NCBI GenBank assembly: GCA_947631395.1
Contig: CANRLF010000004.1
Coordinates: forward strand, 85,608-149,607
Length of the DNA stretch: 64,000 nt
Source of the DNA: an uncultured Oscillospiraceae bacterium
GTDB taxonomy: Bacteria; Bacillota; Clostridia; Oscillospirales; Oscillospiraceae
Direction of reading: 5' to 3'
This document shows, piece by piece, positions 60,902 to 64,000 of this stretch. Below the pieces are notes generated by a model, which saw only the letters and a list, made by a program, of their open reading frames with translations, was not told where the DNA came from and did no database searches. Each line of letters begins with the position of its first letter. Within the stretch, counting starts at the first letter, position 1. The position numbers and the translations under genes were made by a program.

Positions 60902-63275
60902 CGGATTTACGCTCATAGACGGGGCCATGGGTACGGAGCTTCAAAAGCGTGGGCTCAAGACAGGGGGTCTTCCGGAGCTTCTTAATCTGACCGACCCGGA
61001 CTTAGTGAGGGCGGTGCATAAGGATTATGTAAACTCAGGAGTTGACATAATCACAGCTAACACCTTCGGGGCCAACTCAAAGAAGTTGGGAAGCGTGGAG
61101 AAGGTCAGGGAGGTCATTTCCGCCGGCGTGAGGCTCGCCAGGGAGGCGGGTGCAAAGCGCGTCGCTCTGGACATGGGCCCCACCGGGGCTCTGCTGGCGC
61201 CAATGGGGACCATGAGCTTTGAGGAGGCGTATGTGCTTTTCAAGGAGCAGGTCCTGGCGGGGGCGGAGGCCGGAGCGGACCTTGTGATCATAGAGACCAT
61301 GTCGGACCTCCTTGAGGCCAAGGCGGCGCTTTTGGCGGTGAAGGAAAATTCCAATTTGCCGGTTTACATAACTATGACATTTATGGCCGACGGGCGGACG
61401 TTCCTGGGCACAAGCCCAGCGATAGCGGCGGTGACGCTCTCGTCCCTGGGAGCCGACGCCGTGGGCATTAACTGCTCCCTGGGGCCGGACGAGACGGAGC
61501 CATTTGTCAGGGAGATGCTGAAGTGGTCCACCGTGCCGGTGATAGTCCAGCCCAACGCGGGACTGCCCGACGCCACCTCGGGGGAGACGGTATACCACGT
61601 GGGGCCGGAGGAGTTCGCGGCATCCATGGGACGGATGCTGGACGCCGGGGTCACCATCGCCGGGGGATGCTGTGGCACGACGCCGGAGCACATCGCGGCG
61701 CTGAGGCGGGAGATGGAAAAACGCGTGGCCGCAAGGCCGGATACGCCCCGCCACACGGTGTTTACCAGCGGGCAGAGGCTTGTATGCTTGCATGGCCTTG
61801 ACGGTTTACATAATATAGATAGTTTACATAATTCAATAGCTGTTATCGGCGAGAGAATAAATCCCACGGGAAAGAAGAAGGTCAAGGAGGCCCTGCGCAC
61901 GGGGAGCTTTGATTATATTCTAAACGAGGCCATATCCCAGGAGGAGGCGGGGGCGGACCTTTTAGATGTGAACGCGGGACTTCCGGAGATCGACGAGCCG
62001 GCGACGCTGACGAGGCTCATGAAGGCCATCCAGGCGGTGTCGCCGCTACCCTTGCAGATAGACAGCTCCGACCCCGTGGCCATAGAGAGCGCCTGCCGGG
62101 TCTACTGCGGAAAGCCAGTCATAAACTCGGTGAACGGCAAGGAGGAGAGCCTTGAGGCCATTTTGCCAATCGCCAAAAAATACGGCGCGGCGGTGGTGGG
62201 ACTGACCTTGGACGGCGACGGCATACCCGAGAGGGCGGAGGACCGGTTGAAAATCGCGGAAAAGATACTTAAGGCCGCGGAAAGCTTTGGTATTCCCAGA
62301 GAGGACGTGCTCATTGACTGCCTTACGCTGACAGTATCCACAAACCAGCGCATGGCGGGAGAGACGCTGAGGGCCGTAAGGCTCGTCACCGAAGAGCTTG
62401 GCCTTCGCACGGTGCTGGGCGTCAGCAACGTGAGCTTCGGGCTTCCCGCCCGGGAGGTCATAAACGCCACCTTCCTGTCCGCCGCCTTCGGCGCGGGACT
62501 AAGTATGCCGATTTTAAACCCCATGTCAAAGCGGTACATGGACGCGGTGAACGCCTGGCGGGTGCTCAGCGGCGAGGACGAGGGTTCCGGGGAGTTTATA
62601 AAGAATTATGTAAACTCACCTGAGAAGAAGGCCGTGCCGAACGAGCCGGAGGAACAGGTTGACATAACACAAATAGTCCTGTCCGGCCGGAAGATGCTTA
62701 TTGAGGACGCGGTGAGGTCGGCCCTCTCAGAGCGCGGGCCCATGGAGGTAATAAACGAGCTTCTTATCCCCGCCATCAACGCCGCCGGTGATAGGTTTGA
62801 AAAGGGGGAGTTCTTCCTTCCACAGCTCATGGCCAGCGCCGAGACGGTGAAGCTGGGCTTTGACGTGATACGCGACCGGGCCGCCGCCGGGGAGGTCAAG
62901 AGCAAGGGAAAGATACTCCTCGCCACGGTGAAGGGGGACATCCATGACATAGGTAAAAATATCGTGAAGATGCTCCTTTCAAACTACGGCTATGAGATAA
63001 TCGACCTTGGAAAGGACGTGCCGCCGGAGCTCATCGTCGAGACGGCGATACGGGAGAAAATAAAGTTAGTCGGGCTGTCTGCGCTTATGACAACGACGGT
63101 GAAGAGCATGGCGGAGACCATTGAGCTATTGCGCAGATCCGGCGCACAGTGCAAGGTAGTGGTGGGCGGCGCGGTGCTCAATGAGGAGTACGCGAAGATA
63201 GTCGGGGCGGATTATTATTCAAAGGACGCCCAGGAGTCGGCCAGGATCGCCGAGGAGGTTTTCGGCGAACAGTGA
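60891..63275 (+). CDS. metH: Cobalamin-dependent methionine synthase (without activation domain)
   Basis: The 794-residue enzyme transfers methyl from methyl-THF to homocysteine. Domains: homocysteine-binding barrel (1-300) with zinc ligands Cys195, Cys260 and Cys261; pterin-binding barrel (about 315-580; GERINPTGKKKVKEAL); cap and B12 domains (about 590-794) with the DIHDIG motif (His685). The activation domain is absent. The start is GTG 60891 after AAAGGAGG, within the previous gene. The linker at about 304-316 (GLHNIDSLHN) uses TTA and other AT-rich codons unlike the rest of the gene. Confidence 0.96.
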   Translation: MAANGFTLIDGAMGTELQKRGLKTGGLPELLNLTDPDLVRAVHKDYVNSGVDIITANTFGANSKKLGSVEKVREVISAGVRLAREAGAKRVALDMGPTGALLAPMGTMSFEEAYVLFKEQVLAGAEAGADLVIIETMSDLLEAKAALLAVKENSNLPVYITMTFMADGRTFLGTSPAIAAVTLSSLGADAVGINCSLGPDETEPFVREMLKWSTVPVIVQPNAGLPDATSGETVYHVGPEEFAASMGRMLDAGVTIAGGCCGTTPEHIAALRREMEKRVAARPDTPRHTVFTSGQRLVCLHGLDGLHNIDSLHNSIAVIGERINPTGKKKVKEALRTGSFDYILNEAISQEEAGADLLDVNAGLPEIDEPATLTRLMKAIQAVSPLPLQIDSSDPVAIESACRVYCGKPVINSVNGKEESLEAILPIAKKYGAAVVGLTLDGDGIPERAEDRLKIAEKILKAAESFGIPREDVLIDCLTLTVSTNQRMAGETLRAVRLVTEELGLRTVLGVSNVSFGLPAREVINATFLSAAFGAGLSMPILNPMSKRYMDAVNAWRVLSGEDEGSGEFIKNYVNSPEKKAVPNEPEEQVDITQIVLSGRKMLIEDAVRSALSERGPMEVINELLIPAINAAGDRFEKGEFFLPQLMASAETVKLGFDVIRDRAAAGEVKSKGKILLATVKGDIHDIGKNIVKMLLSNYGYEIIDLGKDVPPELIVETAIREKIKLVGLSALMTTTVKSMAETIELLRRSGAQCKVVVGGAVLNEEYAKIVGADYYSKDAQESARIAEEVFGEQ
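61804..61831 (+). repeat. Paired copies of the recurring decamer GTTTACATAA
   Basis: Two copies (61804-61813 and 61822-61831) lie 18 bp apart in the metH linker. Other copies: 6698, 24200, 33622, 59366, 61362 on + and 16787, 22241, 61025, 62606 on minus. Confidence 0.7.
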
Positions 63276-63306
63276 GACGTCCCGCGGGAAATTTATAAAA
63301 AAACAC

Positions 63307-63335
63307 TTGACAATCCCAAAACGACTGGTTATAAT
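63307..63335 (+). promoter_or_regulatory. Consensus promoter of the tRNA gene
   Basis: TTGACA (63307-63312), 17 bp, TATAAT (63330-63335), a perfect SigA consensus. Confidence 0.92.
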
Positions 63336-63348
63336 AGCCCTTGCGTTT

Positions 63349-63422
63349 AGCGGGATTGTGTAAAGGTAGCACAGCGGACTCTGACTCCGTATGTGAGGGT
63401 TCGAATCCTTCTCCCGCTGCCA
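63349..63422 (+). tRNA. tRNA-Gln (anticodon CTG)
   Basis: A 74-nt cloverleaf with encoded CCA. The acceptor AGCGGGA pairs with TCCCGCT, the D arm GTGT/GCAC flanks AAAGGTA, the anticodon loop CTCTGAC has CTG at 34-36, and the T arm GAGGG/CCTTC holds TTCGAAT. It reads CAG. Own promoter upstream, own terminator two bases downstream. Confidence 0.95.
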
Positions 63423-63423
63423 T

Positions 63424-63466
63424 AAAAGCACTCTTTCTTTGCTAGAAAGAGTGCTTTTCCTTTTTT
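63424..63466 (+). terminator. Terminator of the tRNA-Gln gene
   Basis: A 15-bp stem (63424-63438 with 63444-63458) with a 5-nt loop is followed by CCTTTTTT. Confidence 0.92.
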
Positions 63467-63500
63467 GAATGTCTGAATGTGTATATATTTCCAAAACCCA

Positions 63501-63529
63501 TTGACAAACTTCAATGTGTCGCATATAAT
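63501..63529 (+). promoter_or_regulatory. Consensus promoter of the arsR-type gene
   Basis: TTGACA (63501-63506), 17 bp, TATAAT (63524-63529). The ArsR operator is expected over this promoter, but no clean palindrome is visible. Confidence 0.88.
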
Positions 63530-63569
63530 ATAAAGACAGATAGAAAATCGTCTATGGGAGGTGACGAGC

Positions 63570-63884
63570 TTGCAGACAAAAGAGAAGCAGATGGCGGGGG
63601 TATTCAAGGCGCTTTGCGATGAGAACCGCATTAAAATCCTGCAACTGCTCCAGGGTGGCGAAAAGTGTGCCTGCGTTTTGCTGGACGATTTGCATATCAC
63701 CCAGCCCACGCTTTCCCACCACATGAAAATACTTTGTGATTCGGAAATCGTTGTTGGACGCAAAGAGGGTAAATGGACACACTATTCCATCTCATCGGAG
63801 GGGGCCGCCGCAGCGATAAAATGCTTGCAGCAGCTTACGACAGTGACCGGCACAGATGAAGATCAGCCGTGCTGTGAAAGGTGA
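63570..63884 (+). CDS. ArsR/SmtB-family metalloregulator
   Basis: The 104-residue winged-helix repressor has ALCDENRIKILQLLQ, the metal-site helix EKCACVLLDDL (equivalent to the ELCVCDL arsenic/antimony site), and the recognition helix ITQPTLSHHMKIL. A further CC pair lies at the C-terminus (QPCCER). The start is TTG 63570, eight bases after GGGAGGTG; GTG 63561 is too close to that site. Base use is clearly less GC-rich than upstream genes. It should control the permease that begins at 63972. Confidence 0.92.
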   Translation: MQTKEKQMAGVFKALCDENRIKILQLLQGGEKCACVLLDDLHITQPTLSHHMKILCDSEIVVGRKEGKWTHYSISSEGAAAAIKCLQQLTTVTGTDEDQPCCER

Positions 63885-63971
63885 AATACCAAATCACTTT
63901 TCCGGCCGGCTATCTTAAAGCCCAACAAATAGACATATTTCAATCTAACAATCCAACAAGGAGGATACTTT

Positions 63972-64000
63972 ATGGATTTTATAAAAAGCGCATGGGATTT
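63972..64000 (+). CDS. Start of a probable ArsR-linked permease (3' end outside window)
   Basis: AAGGAGGATACTTT precedes ATG 63972. The first residues MDFIKSAWD resemble the N-terminus of permeases often found after ArsR genes in Clostridia (DUF318 or metal efflux type). Only nine codons are visible, so the product is an inference from context. Confidence 0.5.

Noticed and set aside
1..64000. CRISPR arrays, insertion sequences, prophage genes or rRNA operons
   Set aside because: No spaced repeat arrays, transposases, phage structural genes or rRNA sequence were seen; the only RNA gene recognised is tRNA-Gln.

Overview
The window reads as a chromosomal segment of a GC-rich, anaerobic, spore-lineage Firmicute, most likely class Clostridia and an Oscillospiraceae/Ruminococcaceae-type gut commensal. 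Pointers are a SpoIID/LytB protein, the gdpP-rplI-dnaB gene order, formate-tetrahydrofolate ligase beside a cyclodeaminase-family methenyl-THF cyclohydrolase, a cobalamin methionine synthase with a separate reactivation protein, DUF421/DUF4363 and PadR/DUF2812 pairs, frequent ATA and AGG codons, and strong SigA-type promoters (TTGACA-N17-TATAAT). The taxonomic call is an inference from gene content, not a database result.

Layout. 1-6 kb: 3' end of an EF-G gene, a RelB/ParE-type toxin-antitoxin pair divergent from a GH13 glycosidase, a membrane-anchored XRE regulator, a GNAT acetyltransferase, an aldo/keto reductase and asd. 6.8-17.6 kb: SpoIID-like protein, queA, a double-DUF305 protein, fhs-fchA-comEC-holA-rnmV, a small membrane protein and nrdR. 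17.6-25 kb: DUF421/DUF4363 divergent from glmM and a left-handed beta-helix protein, then proB-proA-proC with a Gfo/Idh/MocA oxidoreductase. 25-31.5 kb: PadR-DUF2812-MFS operon, uraA, lysA and a lipoprotein. 31.7-34.9 kb: a vanG-type D-Ala-D-Ser ligase overlapping a vanT-type membrane serine racemase, preceded by 11-bp phased direct repeats. 35-36.8 kb: an autoregulated PadR operon of unknown purpose. 36.8-44.8 kb: a six-gene co-directional cluster gdpP-rplI-dnaB-tilS-hpt-ftsH. 44.8-54.7 kb: a nucleotidyltransferase fused to a degenerate phosphomannomutase domain, a HAD protein, an ECF sigma factor with a long C-terminal extension, and serC-serA-lipid kinase-ymdB plus mtaB. 54.8-63.3 kb: cysteine desulfurase, AlkD-like repair protein, Cof-type HAD, AlaX-like editing protein, GyrI-like protein, then metF, MetH reactivation domain and metH. 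63.3-64 kb: tRNA-Gln(CUG), an ArsR regulator and the first codons of a probable permease.

The genes meet in one-carbon and amino-acid metabolism (fhs, fchA, metF, metH, serA, serC, asd, lysA, proBAC) and in envelope precursor synthesis (glmM, asd, lysA, vanG, vanT). The observations most worth a second look are the vanG-vanT pair without vanXY or vanRS and its phased upstream repeats, a non-palindromic decamer (GTTTACATAA) that recurs far above expectation and clusters in metH, an ECF sigma factor whose extension has its own in-frame ribosome-binding site, the dead-looking phosphomannomutase fusion, and several palindromic operators sitting exactly on strong promoters.
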